DNA of 64,000 bases from Cristatella mucedo (lineage: Eukaryota > Bryozoa > Phylactolaemata > Cristatellidae), in contig WPIO01000016.1 in assembly GCA_009760855.2 (NCBI GenBank), forward strand, positions 4,102,001-4,166,000. Reading direction: 5' to 3'. The notes under the pieces are model-generated. The model worked only from the letters and a program-made list of their open reading frames with translations. It was not told the origin of the DNA and did not search any database. Positions 31,306 through 42,575 of this stretch are shown here, piece after piece; the first letter of the stretch is position 1; each line of letters starts with the position of its first letter. The position numbers and the translations under genes are program-made.

Positions 31306-32322
31306 GTAAGGCATGTTCGCAGTTAATTATTGCTCATTTCCTTATAAGCGAATTTTAGTATGCTGTCAGAGAAGAGCACAATTACCCATGCTTAGGCGTA
31401 CCTCTATTATTCATTTTATCACTACTCAAATGCCATTCTACCTTTCCGCCATAGACGTTGAGCCTAGACAGAGGATTAGCACGCTTAGAGCTGTGTACAG
31501 ATGTCTTATCTTTATTTTATTATTAATTTCTGACGCAATCCAAAGCCGCAATAACCCGCACAGATATTTCACACTAAGGAAGAAACAACTTGCAGATCAT
31601 GACTGTGTCACCATGAGACTAGCCTAGCCCGTTGCGACCTTCACGATCTTTTAGCCTTTACACTTTAGACGTTCATCGTCGTTCCGTTGGCTTGACACGT
31701 CACGCTTTTCATCGCATGAACAGAGAGAATAGTTGACAGTGACTTTTGCAGACCCAAAATCAGAATCCAAAATGAATGAAAAGTTTCTAGAGGCTAACGC
31801 ATTGAGCTACTGGTCGAGATATATCTCGAAATGAAATGTCTAGTTAGAGGAACCAGCTAAATGTTTTCAGTTGACAGGAATTTCGATGCACGCACTGTGA
31901 TATTTTAAATACCGCAACGGGAACCTGTAGGATTTGGCAGCCGTTCCTGTATCCTCTGCTGTTGATGCTAAGAGATTTCTTAATTGATTTGATTTCTTGG
32001 CTTGGTTATCAAGCTTAAGAAATGCGAATTCTGCTAATCTAGTTTTAGAACATTAGTTCTCGATCATTCTTAGTGAAATTTTTATTCGTAAAAAGAAAAC
32101 GCTTACTGTTGCTGAGCTTGCGCGCTCTCATTAGAGGGTGTGCTTGTTTCGTCTTGCTCAGCCATGATGAGCAAAATGTCGTTATTTGCGAATTTAATTG
32201 CAGGCATGGTACAACACACCAGCTTTATTGTACAAAAAGGCTTCCAGGATCGAATTATATTAACATTAAGAATATCAGGAAAACGTCAATGCACAGATAT
32301 TAGATAAAACCGAAAGACCGAG
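31306..32322. other. unassigned stretch
   Basis: A possible acceptor (AATTTAATTGCAG, about 32203) leads into a short frame, but no donor follows convincingly. Otherwise nothing recognised. Confidence 0.35.
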
Positions 32323-32472
32323 ATGCTGCACGCTCAAGCACAGCGACTCAAGTGCAGCGACGGTCTTACCTCGGTCGTTTCCTCAGATTCAGCTTCACCT
32401 TACTCGCGTTCACTTACGTCTTTCTTGCGATTAATGCTGCGAGCGCTGAGCTCACAAAGTCAATTTAAAACG
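32323..32472 (+). CDS. candidate Ser-rich exon
   Basis: The frame reads LKCSDGLTSVVSSDSASPYS, then RSLTSFLRLMLRALSSQSQF and ends KT at donor ACG/GTAATAAA (32473). The acceptor may be AAGTGCAG (32357) or CGCTCAAG (32336); the start given is the first ATG of the frame. It looks like a disordered Ser-rich protein segment. Family unknown. Confidence 0.3.
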
Positions 32473-33160
32473 GTAATAAATGTTCCGGCTTACGCCGCCT
32501 ACATTTAAGAGCTATCAGCTGCACACAACTAAGCATGTCTCTTTCAGGTTATACTACGTAAATGTACAGGGCTAATTTGCTGGCTTTTAATTTATATGAT
32601 CAGATTAGTCTGGTTGCAATCCTGCCATAATTAAGAAGCCACCAGCGATTCCGTACTCAAGGCATTTGCATTTTTTAACATTAGACTAGTAAAAATATAC
32701 TCGGAAGTCTTCGGATATTTGTAATTCAATGTGCGCACTCTCTACTTAAATTTGAGGGGCTCACTCTTTGGTGCTGTACAGATTTTTACAGTTGTATTCT
32801 CTTTTTCACTGGTGGCTTCGACCCTGCCCTACTTCTCCCAAGTAAATTGAATCGGTACGAGGAATTGGTTTTGTAGCGTGTCTTGTCGAGGCCTCAAACG
32901 TCGCTGCACTGATCACTGGACATTTAGAGTTTCTCTCGACCTCCTAAATATTAAACCCTAAGACCTAAAATCTAAACCCGAAAACTCAGCCTCAAAGAAA
33001 ATGCAAAATCTAACCAGTATACCATAAGCATTAAACATTCAAACAAGAAATACTAAAGTCAAAATCCTAATTCCTAAGCTGAAAATAAAACTAAAACAAG
33101 ATTAGTTAACCACAGCAGTTAGCCGCCATCGTAGCGGCTCTGGATAGCAGTCGCAGTCAC
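32473..33160. other. unassigned; includes a G-poor strand segment
   Basis: Bases 32940-33115 are strongly depleted in G on the plus strand (runs such as AAACCCTAAGACCTAAAA). No gene recognised. Confidence 0.4.
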
Positions 33161-33310
33161 CCGTGCACGCGCGCACGAACCCATCAGCGCCCTCACCAAC
33201 TGTCGGAGCGCGCTGGTACAAGACGCATCATAAGTTTGTTATAATGGAAACTTTCACGTCAGCATCAAGCATTGAGCGAACGATAGTTGAATCGCAAGAA
33301 TGCCAGTCCG

Positions 33311-33312
33311 GC

Positions 33313-33351
<39 letters not shown>
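33311..33351 (+). repeat. (GCG)n trinucleotide repeat in a CpG-rich patch
   Basis: About 13 GCG units inside a GC-rich patch (33140-33480). The plus frame from 33163 would encode poly-Ala and the minus frames poly-Pro or poly-Arg. The patch could be a promoter or first exon, but no gene is demonstrated. Confidence 0.85.
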
Positions 33352-33353
<2 letters not shown>

Positions 33354-33715
33354 CCGTCGTCAACGGAACGAAGTCGCGGGCGTAAGCTCGCAGCCGACTT
33401 TTCACAGGTGCAGCTAAGATCATTCCGACCAGCCGCTCTCGTAGAGACAGTCGGACGGTCAAGATTGAAAACGCCAAGGTCAATCTGACTGGCCGCCAAG
33501 TAGGCTGCAAGCTAGAAAGTTGAGCAGCTAGTAAGTTGGATGGCGCTGTCGACCGCGTCGACCGAGCTGCTGTTGACTTGCACACCAGACTTCCGGCAGA
33601 CATCGAGTTAATAACTGAGTAGCTGACCGGTGCTGGAACGCTTCGTTTGACCTTGAGCCTTGAGCATGTCGAAGACTAGGGAATGCTAGCGGAGGCAAGA
33701 GAAGGCTTGTGACGT

Positions 33716-34065
33716 CACGACGTCCCCTGACTGGATGACATTTAAAGAAAAGCTAAAGACCGCACCTATTGTCACGGCATTTAGCGAGTCCTTGCGACTC
33801 GTCCTCTGTGTGTGTGCGCTTCGGCGTACCGAGTGAACTGAGCGTGCTACCAGTAACCGTCCGTGCATTCCACCTCTAGCTGTGAAATGCTAGTTGACAT
33901 TGTGTACGTTATCACTTGACGTACGCTTGCGCGTCCTTAACAGCACACGTAAAATTCCTAGAAAGAAAGAAAGAGTTCTCTGAAGTTCTCTGAAGGCGCG
34001 GTAGGCGAATGCATTATTATTATGATTGTTATTTTCGTTTTTATTATTGCTATTATTTGGAAAAA
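33716..34065 (+). mobile_element. LINE-A 3' fragment
   Basis: It begins at CCCCTGACTGGATGACATTTAAAG (end of the RT frame, decayed [15 protein letters not shown]), then the 3' UTR and a hairpin in which GAGTTCTCTGAA is duplicated, then a TTATTATTATG tail. Confidence 0.75.
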
Positions 34066-34129
34066 TTTATTATTATTATTTGGAAAAGGCTAGTGAAGGA
34101 TATCGTTGGAATCGCTGTACGTTGAATTT

Positions 34130-34745
34130 GCGTGCTCGCTGCCACTGACCATATTACTGCCTACTGACCTTGTGCATGTCACCTCTAACCATGTAATGCT
34201 CATTGTTCATTGAGCCTGCTGTTGGCCGAGTCAGCTTTCCAGCTAGATAGCCAGGTGGTTTCACCTTGACTTTGCAGTGCAGCCATGACTTAGGACACGA
34301 CGTCAATTTTTGGAGCGGCAGACCACTGCTGATTGGCTGCATATCACGTGCACATCATACCCAGGCCCCAGCAGACCTCTGCCAAGGCCACATCAGCTAC
34401 GGCGGATTATAGCGCGATCATGACGAGAAGCCAATAGTACTAAGATTAGTATGCATGAAGGCTTATTAAGCCAATGTAGTCATTTAGGACTACTACATAT
34501 TGAACCTGCTTGTCACTTACTCTTTGACCGTATTTGCAACGGTTCACGTTCTGTTGGTCGGCTGCCTTATTAAACATAGTAGTTGTCTCGACCATTGACT
34601 GGTAAATGGCTTCACGGCAGCACTGCGGGTCACACATGCTACCGCTAACCATTCAATCACGCTTTCTTTGCCGCAAATGTAGAGTGCCTAGAAAGAGATC
34701 GAACTCTATGAGGTGCTATAACAAAGGCATTATTGTTATTATACT
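34130..34745 (+). mobile_element. LINE-A 3' UTR/tail pieces around an insert
   Basis: Pieces at 34130-34218 (GCCACTGACCAT..CTAACCATGTAATGCTCATT) and 34617-34745 (CTTTGCCGCAAATGTAGAG..GAAAGAGATCGAACTCTATGAGGTGC, then TTATTGTTATTAT) are consecutive in LINE-A. The 400 bases between them are unrelated and unassigned. Confidence 0.6.
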
Positions 34746-34917
34746 GACATACATCTCCAATGATGATGAATTCGCAGTGGCCACTAATATTTGAATGGAG
34801 CCGAGACAATTGCAAACGCTTCTCTCAAGTTCGATGGTTCATCGGATATTTATTATGGTAACTGAATATTTTAACTTTAATTTAAAAAAGCTGCAGATTA
34901 CCGAACATTGGTTCTTT
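34746..34917. other. unassigned spacer
   Basis: AT-rich; nothing recognised. Confidence 0.4.
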
Positions 34918-36864
34918 ATAATAATAATAATAATATTGCACTTGATAAAGCGCCCTCAGAGAACTTAATCTCTTTCTAGGCGCTTTACATTTGCTGCAAA
35001 GTGATACGCAATAGAATAGTAAGTAAAATCATGCTTGAAAAACAAACAAAATGAATAACATGGTTAGAGGTTACATGCACTAGGTCAGCATGCAAATGTG
35101 GTTAGTGGTCACAGGCACAGTGTCAGCACGCATAAGCACATCGAGGACGAATCACAAGGACCCACTAAATGCTGTCCTAAATAGGTATGTTTTTAAGTTT
35201 CTTTTAAATGTGGTCAGGTCAGGGGATGTTCTGATGCAGGTCGGGAGGGAGTTCCAGGCTGTGGGAGCATACGAGCTAAATGCACGGTCTCCAAAGGATT
35301 TAAGGTTTGTACGAGGTATTTCTAGACTGTTGGATTCCGAAAAGCGAGTGGTACGATGCTTTGCCTGATGGGGTAGTATATCTGAAAGATAGGCTGGAGC
35401 CATAGAATAAAGAGACCAAAAAGTGAGCGACAAAACCTTGAAGTCAATCCGTTGCTTGACTGGTAACCAGTGCAGGTCGGCGAGAAGTGGAGTAATGTGG
35501 CAACTGCGACGCTCACGACAGACAAGCCTAGCTGCAGAGTTTTGCACCAGCTGCAATCGCCTGATCGCACATGCTGGTAGGCCAGTTAGCAGTGAGTTGC
35601 AGAAGTCGAGACGAGATGTCACGAATGCATGGACCAACTTGGACGTGGTATCCTTATCTAAGCAAGCTCTAATTTTAGCAATGTTATGAAGCTGAAAATA
35701 GGCTGATTTGACTGTGGAGCTGATGTGGTCGTCTAACGAGAGGTCGCTTTGGAATATGACACCTAGATTTCGAGCTGATTCAACTGGAGATATGCTGGCA
35801 GAGCCAATTTTGAAAGTCAGCCTTTCCAATTTCTGAATAACACTACGTTTGCCCATAACTAGTAAGTTAGTTTTATCATCGTTTAGTTTTAGAAAATTTG
35901 CTGCCATCCATGATCGGATGTCATCAATGCATGCAGCAAGTGAGTTGAGAGAATTTGAGGTGCTCGAAGGCTGGGAGGGATCAAAGCAAAGGTACAACTG
36001 AGTGTCATCCGCATAGAAGTGAAAGCCTAGATTGTGCTTGGCAATCACATCAGCAAGAGGGAGAGTATAAACGGTGAAAAGGACCGGACCTAGCACAGAG
36101 CCCTGAGGTACTCCATATTTTTAGAGGATCTTCAGATGATCTTTGTCCATTCACGTCAACACTCTGGAGTCTCCCACTGAGATAGGACCTGAACCACTGC
36201 AGAGCAGTGCCAGTGATGCCCAGGCGAGATGAGAGGCGCTCTAGAAGTACTTTGTGATCGATGGTATCAAAAGCTGCCGAAAGATCGAGCAAAAAACAAG
36301 AAGAGACACTCTACCCATGTCTGCATTCCTAAGTAGGTCGTTGTATACCCGAAGCAATGCTGACTCTGTGGAGTGATTAGCTCTAAAGCCAGACTGGAAC
36401 TTACTAGCAAGGTGTGAGGTTTCGATATACGAGTTCAGCTGGTCTGCCACGACCCGTTCCAGTGTCTTTGATAGGAATGGTAGAAGGGAGACTGGGCGGT
36501 AGTTGCTTAAGTTCTCTTGGTCTAGTGTAGCTTTCTTGAGAAGTGGCCTGACTACAGCTTTTTTGAAAGGTGCTGGGACCTGACCTGAGGCTAATGACAT
36601 ATTAATGATGTTGGTTATGCATGGCAGCAGCAGATCAATGCAACGTAGGAGCAGGACAGTGGGAATGGGGTCCAGTGGACTTGTTGTCTTCTTTGATTGA
36701 GATACGAGCTTTAGGACTACATCACTGGTGACCTGTTTAAATGCAGACATTGAGGCGCAGCCAGGAACCGAGGAACAGCATTCTAGTGGGAAGGTTGTCA
36801 TCGCAGGGATGGATTCCCTGATTTTGTCTATCTTCTGCACAAAGAATCGAGAGAAGCGATCTTT
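34918..36864 (-). mobile_element. LINE-A copy, 5'-truncated, inverted
   Basis: (TAA)n tail at 34918, hairpin, 3' UTR, complete RT and its linker, truncated at the DRFSRF motif near 36864, just downstream of the endonuclease. Nearly identical over its length to the other young copies. Confidence 0.9.
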
Positions 36865-36867
36865 CAA
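35152..36867 (-). pseudogene. LINE-A RT with two small frameshifts
   Basis: Three overlapping open frames together give the RT: 36867-36241 (DRFSRF to LLRNADMGRVSLLV, with RT domain 0 [10 protein letters not shown]), 36292-36050 ([11 protein letters not shown], motif A) and 36096-35152 (314 codons with [12 protein letters not shown] and the C-terminal domain). Frameshifts lie at an extended A-run near 36293 and a T-run near 36119. The catalytic residues are intact, so the copy is only slightly damaged. Confidence 0.85.
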
Positions 36868-37411
36868 CTTGCTGTCCTAACGTTTTGAAGCCAATAAGTT
36901 ATTGCAGTATAGGGCAATTTTATAGAAGCGTATTTCAACCTTTCCTGATGATGGCTCCCATGCAAAAAGTTTCCCTTAGCCTCGATTTTTCTTTTAGCTG
37001 TGCTATTGAGCTCACAATGTCGTAAATAGCAGCGGCCTTCACTCTGTGGTCTTAATCTTTCACTAAGAATCTTGAAGGACAAGTCTTTTAAAATTGAAGG
37101 ACGAAGTTCCAGAAGCCGTGGGGGCCTCGTAGGTGTCTTAGCTCAGTATATCATTGAAGTCTTAGTCAAACGATAGAAGCAATATTAATAGCTGTTTGTT
37201 TGTACCCTAAGTGGTCTCAATCTTCATCAAGGTACATTAGAGTTACCTCAAGAAAGTCATTACCCAAGTATTACTGATATACCCTGTATAATGCATGCGA
37301 AAGCCTAAAGGTAGCACGACAGAGAGCGAGCATGAAGACACTAGACGCTGGCCAATAGTTAGTAAAACCTACAGCCAGTAAAATGAACTGAATCAGGGAA
37401 AGAAACGCAAG
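36865..37411. other. unassigned stretch
   Basis: Nothing recognised. Confidence 0.4.
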
Positions 37412-37542
37412 CCTGGTTTGACCCAGTGGTTAAGGTGCTCGCGCCAACCAAGGGTGTGGGCTCAAGCCCTGTGGCATATCTGAAGCGCCTGAATAGAGAT
37501 TAAGTTCTCTTAGGGCGCTATACAAATTAATTACATAGTTTT
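37412..37542 (+). mobile_element. SINE-1 copy, best-preserved hairpin
   Basis: tRNA-like head with A-box (TGACCCAGTGGTTAAGGTGC), B-box-like GTGGGCTCAAGCCC, then GAAGCGCCTGAATAGAGA, TTAAGT, TCTCTTAGGGCGCT and ATACAAATTAATTACAT. The AGCGCC/GGCGCT and AGAGA/TCTCT stems and the TTAAGT loop are the same as in the LINE-A 3' end. GTGGTTAAGG in the head resembles tRNA-Leu/Ser-type sequences. Confidence 0.85.
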
Positions 37543-37639
37543 TTATTTTGTAAGACAAGCACAGAGGACTAAAAAGACATGCTTACGGGAGTGAAGGACT
37601 AGCTGACCAAAACAGATGTGCCCTTAGCTGAGACCCAAC

Positions 37640-37805
37640 CGGTGTAAGGGGCATTTCCATGTAGTGGTCGGCATTCGGTAGCGGGTTACAGACTTTCAGT
37701 GCATAAGAACTGAAGGCAAGATCATTACAGATTTAAATATCTTGAGAGGGACGATGAGATGATCAGATGTTAACAAATGGGTGGTACGAGAGAATACCGG
37801 AAGAG
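37640..37805 (-). mobile_element. RT C-terminal fragment of another LINE, inverted
   Basis: On the minus strand, with frame changes, it reads SDHLIVPLKIF..LAFSSYALKVCNPLPNADHY, the KTFGDRAFSxxAPxxWNSLP block of APE-type LINEs. It is not LINE-A or LINE-B at nucleotide level. Confidence 0.45.
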
Positions 37806-37842
37806 CATGAAGGTGAGATTAGCAAGCTTGTAGTGTAATGTA

Positions 37843-38345
37843 TCTCCGTCTGTAACTCCACAGAGCCATAAAGACCATGTGGGTGTTACGCAGGAGAATT
37901 TTGTATAGCCCACTCACAGCCTAAGCGGCTTTCGGTACAAGCATTCGGTAGCCAAAAAACTTTGTCTCGCGCAACAAAGATAAAGTGGGAATCATAGCAG
38001 AGTCAGGAGAGCAGTTGAGGTAGTGAGTACTATAGAAGTAGCAGCTCAGAACCACTGAAAAAGATGAGCCATATTCGGCAGCAGGGGAGTAGTTGTCGTT
38101 GCGTAAGAACTGTGAAAGCGAGTTCCACAGTCCAGGACCGGCAGAGCTAAAGCCTCTGTTGCCAACTGTCTTTAAGCGGAGGAATGGGACAGCTAATTTA
38201 TTGTCCACCCAGGACCTGAGGGCGCGAACAGGCTGAAACTGATGCAGCAGTTCAGCTAGGTACGAAGGAGCCAAGCCGTGGAGGGCCTTGTGGGTCAGCG
38301 TAAGAACTTTGCTCTGTAGACAGAAAGGAAGATGACGCCGTCTAT
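37843..38345 (-). mobile_element. LINE-B 3' portion with RT C-terminal domain, inverted
   Basis: The longest LINE-B coding segment is here. A minus frame (38373-37921) reads KVLTLTHKALHGLAPSYLAE, a VRALRSW segment, KTVGNRGFSSAGPGLWNSL, then 3' UTR including the CTACCGAATGC block. The terminal hairpin lies at about 37850-37890. The pattern is the C-terminal domain of CR1/L2-like LINEs. It is truncated at 38345, where a LINE-A tail begins. Confidence 0.8.
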
Positions 38346-39583
38346 AATAATAATAATAATAATAATATTGCACTTGATAAAGCGCCCTCAGAGAACTTAA
38401 TCTCTTTCTAGGCGCTTTACATTTGCTGCAAAGTGATACACAATAGAATAGTAAGTAAAATCATGCTTGAAAAACAAACAAAATGAATAACATGGTTAGG
38501 GGTTACATGCACTGGGTCAGCATGCAAATGTGGTTAGTGGCAGCATGAACGGTGTCAGCACGCATAAGCACATCGAGGACGAATCACAAGGACCCACTAA
38601 ATGCTGTCCTAAATAGGTATGTTTTTAAGTTTCTTTTAAATGTGGTCAGGTCAGAGGATGTTCTGATGCAGGTCGGGAGGGAGTTCCAGGCTGTGAGAGC
38701 ATACGAGCTAAATGCACGGTCTCCAAAGGATTTAAGGTTTGTACGAGGTATTTCTAGACTGTTGGATTCCGAAAAGCGAGTGGTACGATGCTTTGCCTGA
38801 TGGGGTAGTATCTCTGAAAGATAGGCTGGAGCCATAGAATGAAGAGACCTAAAAGTGAGCGACAAAACCTTGAAGTCAATCCGTTGCTTGACTGGTAGCC
38901 AGTGCAGGTCGGCGAGAAGTGGAGTAATGTGGCAACTGCGACGCTCACGACAGACAAGCCTAGCTGCAGAGTTTTTTGCACCAGCTGCAATCGCCTGATC
39001 GCACATGCTGGTAGGCCAGTAAGCAGTGAGTTGCAGAAGTCGAGACGAGATGTCACGAATGCATGGACCAACTTGGACGTGGTATCCTTATCTAAACAAG
39101 CCCTAATTTTAGCAATGTTATGAAGCTGAAAATAGGCTGATTTGACTGTGGAGCTGATGTGGTCGTCTAACGAGAGGTCGCTTTGGAATATGACACCTAG
39201 ATTTCGAGCTGATGCAACTGGAGATATGCTGGCAGAGCCAATTTTGAAAGTCAACCTTTCCAATTTCTGAATAACACTAGGTTTGCCCATAACTAGTAAG
39301 TTAGTTTTATCATCGTTTAGTTTTAGAAAATTTGCTGCCATCCATGATCGGATGTCATCAATGCATGCAGCAAGTGAGTTGAGAGAATTTGAGGTGCTCG
39401 AAGGCTGGGAGGGATCAAAGCAAAGGTACAACTGAGTGTCATCCGAATAGAAGTGAAAGCCTAGATTGTGCTTGGCAATCACATCAGCGAGAGGGAGAGT
39501 ATAAACGGTGAAAAGGACCGGACCTAGCACAGAGCCCTGAGGTACTCCATATTTTAGAGGTACTTCAGATGATCTTTGTCCAT
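38346..39583 (-). mobile_element. LINE-A copy, 5'-truncated, inverted
   Basis: (TAA)n tail at 38346, hairpin, 3' UTR and RT up to the [10 protein letters not shown] block before motif B, where it breaks into unrelated sequence at 39583. It has inserted against a LINE-B fragment. Confidence 0.9.
38584..39582 (-). pseudogene. LINE-A RT fragment with altered YADD and a frameshift
   Basis: The frame covers motif B ([13 protein letters not shown]), motif C and the C-terminal domain. Motif C reads FHFYSDDTQLYL: the alanine of YADD has become serine, while both aspartates remain. An extra TT in a T-run near 38977 shifts the frame; the end is continued at 39006-38584. The open frame extends beyond 39583 into non-element DNA by chance. 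Confidence 0.85.
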
Positions 39584-39749
39584 GATAAGAGGGCCGACAA
39601 CGATGACGATAACTGAGCTTCCACAAAATTTCATGTCTGTGACATGAAAGAGGAAGTTGGAGAGAGTATAATTTCCATTCCAGATGCAGAGGATAGTGAT
39701 AGCGACATGAGTAACTTGTCCCTATCCGATCGTGTTCAATCCTCGTCGT
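39584..39749. other. unassigned spacer
   Basis: No feature recognised between the LINE-A truncation point and the decayed LINE-B. Confidence 0.35.
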
Positions 39750-40915
39750 GTGGGTGTCAGGCGTCATTCACTAGATTAGCCACTTGCAGAGTCCTTCAGT
39801 CGTCTGTCCTCGGTCCTTTGCTCTTCTCGATTTATACTTAAACAATAAGAAAAGTGATTCGGACTCATGGAATAAGATATCACTTTTAGGCTGATGGTAT
39901 TCAGCTGTATTTGTCATTTAAGCAGTTAACATCTGTTGCAGTGACTGATAAGCGGAATGCTTGCCTTGCGATCTGATCTTGGATTTCGGAAAATTTTCTT
40001 AAAATAAACGGCAATCGAAGGGAGCTGTGCTAATATGACACCCTAAGCTTGTGGCTGGAATAAAAGGCTTCACTCTTTTTATAGATGATGGTGTTGTGGG
40101 ACCTTCCTATCTACTCGGAATTTAGGTGTCGTCTTCGACAGCAGCATACATACATTTTGAAACTTTTTTTTTAAAGAAGACTGCTTCCATAGCTAGGCAT
40201 CACGTTCAATCCCTATCTCAGATTAGCAACGGTCTCTCACGGAGGCTTTCAAAAACTCAGCTTGCTCCTAGGTTATGTCTCGGCTAGATTATTGTTAGTC
40301 CCTTTTGGTTAGGCTACCGAAAATAGCCACTAGGCTACTGCAATCAGCTTTGAATCTAGATGCACGGCTAGTTTGCTAATCCAAGACGTTTGATCATGTA
40401 TCTCCTTTGTTGAAAAAGCTAGGATGACTGCCATTTGAAAAAAGAGCAAAGTGGTTTTGCTCACCGACAGGGGTTGCCAAGGCTTAGCTGATTCATACTT
40501 ATCTGAACTGCTGCACCAGTTTCAGCCTCGTTGTGCCTTCATGTTCGATGTGAACGATTAATTAGCTTTCGCACTACGGAGCTTGAAAACCATCGATGGC
40601 ACAAGCTTTTGCTCGAAAGGTCCTAAAATGTGGAGCACACTTTATAAATTATTATTCCATGAAAACTCGTCTCCTGCCACCGACTAATATACTTCCTTTT
40701 CACCCATCCTGAGCTGCTATTTCCTTGCTACTCACTAAATCAACTCTCCACTGCTCTCATGACTTAGCTATGCTTTTTTTTGTCTCGGCATGGTTATAGA
40801 TGAATTCTTTTTTCTACCAAACGCCTATTGAAACTTCAGAAAACTCTCTCGGGTATCACCCACATAGTCTTGAAGGCTTTGTAGAGCTAAAGACGGTTAA
40901 TAAATTTCACTAGCG
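39750..40915 (+). mobile_element. decayed LINE-B, RT motif B to 3' end
   Basis: Landmarks in order: QSSVLGPLLFSIYT (39798-39838), a damaged xADxIQLYL motif C near 39890-39915, SRLDYC..LLVRLPK near 40280-40330, HVSPLLKKLG near 40400, and the LINE-B 3' terminal block (TATCACCCACATAGTCTTGAAGG) near 40855-40905. Many stops. It shows that LINE-B also encodes an APE-type-LINE RT. Confidence 0.7.
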
Positions 40916-41454
40916 ATTATTATGAGTCTTGATGCTGTTAAAGTTCATTTCATTATTAATGATTTTCTAAAGAATTGGTTCAAATACTTGATGGTCTCAT
41001 GCACTGGGGAAGTTAGACGAGGTAAACACGGTATTTGCCTTCAACTTTGAAATTTCTCGATCTCAAGCGAAGAATAACTTGAGAAGTAATCAGTTCCGGC
41101 TTCAGTGACGGATTATGGTCTACGACAGGTCTACAGAAGATTACTGTCATTGGACAGATCGTCGCAGATTGTTCCAGGTCACCCGAGGAATTGAAGCCCC
41201 CTATGCTGCTGCCTAGCAGCCTTGCCCCGACAAGTAGCCCGAGAGTCGAGAGCTGTGGTTGGCTTGTGACTGGACTTTCACAGTCAGCTGGTCGCTTACA
41301 CCACATATTTAGCATCCGTCAGGACACCACGCTCACTTTGCTATACCGAACATCTCGACAAAAGAGCCACGAGGAAGGGGCGGCGCACCTACGATGCAAC
41401 GAACGATTCGCTAACCACCGCCATCACATGTTGTCTGGCTCCAGTGCTTTGCCA
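40916..41454. other. unassigned stretch
   Basis: Nothing recognised; overlapping short open frames on both strands at 41013-41460. Confidence 0.4.
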
Positions 41455-42158
41455 TTTTGATAAATAACATTATTATGTCATTATCCTCACGTCACATTCC
41501 AGTACATTTAAAAAAAAGCCGCAGTGAGGCTACTACTCAAGAACGCAACACAAGAACAATAGAACTTCAGGAACTACCACCCATTTCCTTTCTACAATTC
41601 GCATCAAAGACACTGAAACAAGTCGTGGCCGACCAGCTGAACTCGTACGTTGAAACTTCTAACCTTGCTAGAGTAAGTTCCAGTCTGGAGTTCGAGCTAA
41701 TAACTCCACAAAGTCACCATCGATTCGGGTATACACAGACTTACTTAAGAATGCAGAAATGGAAAGAGTCCTCTGCTAGTTGTGCTCGATCTTACGGCAG
41801 CTTTTGATACTATCGATGACTAAATACTTCTACAGCACCTCTCAAGTAGCCTGGAAGTACTGACACTTTATTGCAATGCATTGCAATGGTTCAGATCGTA
41901 TATTAGTGGGAAACTCCAGAGATGGATGTGAATGGACAAAAATCATCCGATGTACCTCTGAAATATAAAGTACCTCAGGGGTCGTTGCTTGGTCCGGTTC
42001 TGTAACGGTTTATAATCTCATTCTTTGCGACATGATAGCCAAGCACAATCTAGGCTTTCACTTCAATATAGATCCCAGTGAGTTGCACTGTTGCTTTGAT
42101 ATCCCCAAGCCCTCGAGCACGTCGAATTCTCTTAACTCCATTGCTGCATGCCTTGATC
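41455..42158 (+). mobile_element. decayed LINE-A fragment, linker to motif C
   Basis: It matches LINE-A from the INNIIMSLSS block through RT domain 0, motif A (AAFDTIDD, damaged), motif B (VPQGSLLGPVL) and past motif C (here without YADD) to SNSLNSIAACLD. It ends abruptly at 42158, where LINE-B 3' sequence follows. Confidence 0.8.
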
Positions 42159-42275
42159 TGTTGGCTACCGAATGCTTGTACCGAAAGCCGCTAGGCTGTA
42201 AGTGCGCTATGCAAAACTCTCCTGCGTAACACTCACACGATCTTTATGACTTTGTGGAGTTACAGACGGAGGTAA
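42159..42275 (+). mobile_element. LINE-B 3' end
   Basis: CTGTTGGCTACCGAATGC to the terminal hairpin (GTAAC..TTTGTGGAGTTAC, about 42226-42264) and a TAAATTAAATTA tail. It is fused directly to the LINE-A fragment. Confidence 0.75.
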
Positions 42276-42282
42276 ATTAAAT

Positions 42283-42575
42283 TAGTGAGCAGCACGGCAG
42301 TAGCAGGAAAGGACCGCTGAAATGAATGAGCAACAGTCGGCAGCAGAAGAGTGGTTGTCGTTGCCTAAGAATTGTGAAAGGGAATTCCACAGTCTCAGGC
42401 CTACAGTGCTTAAGCTTCTGTCGCCAACGGTCTCTAAGTGGAGGAATGGAGCAGCTCATTTATTGTCCATACTGGAACAAAGGACACGAGGAGGCTGAAA
42501 CTGGTGCATCAGTTCAGGTATGGAGCTGCCAAGCCGTGGCAAACTTTGTCGGTAAGCCTTTGAACTTTGCTGAAC
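42283..42575 (-). mobile_element. LINE-B C-terminal fragment, inverted
   Basis: It is the reverse complement of the LINE-B RT C-terminal region (GTCGGCAGCAG.., the WNSL-encoding GGAATTCCACAGTC block, AAGCCGTGGC). It lies tail to tail with the preceding plus-strand LINE-B 3' end. Confidence 0.65.

Noticed and set aside
35423-35689. Antisense open frames inside LINE-A copies ([14 protein letters not shown].. and similar)
   Set aside because: They recur in every LINE-A copy as shadows opposite the RT frame; no independent evidence of a gene.
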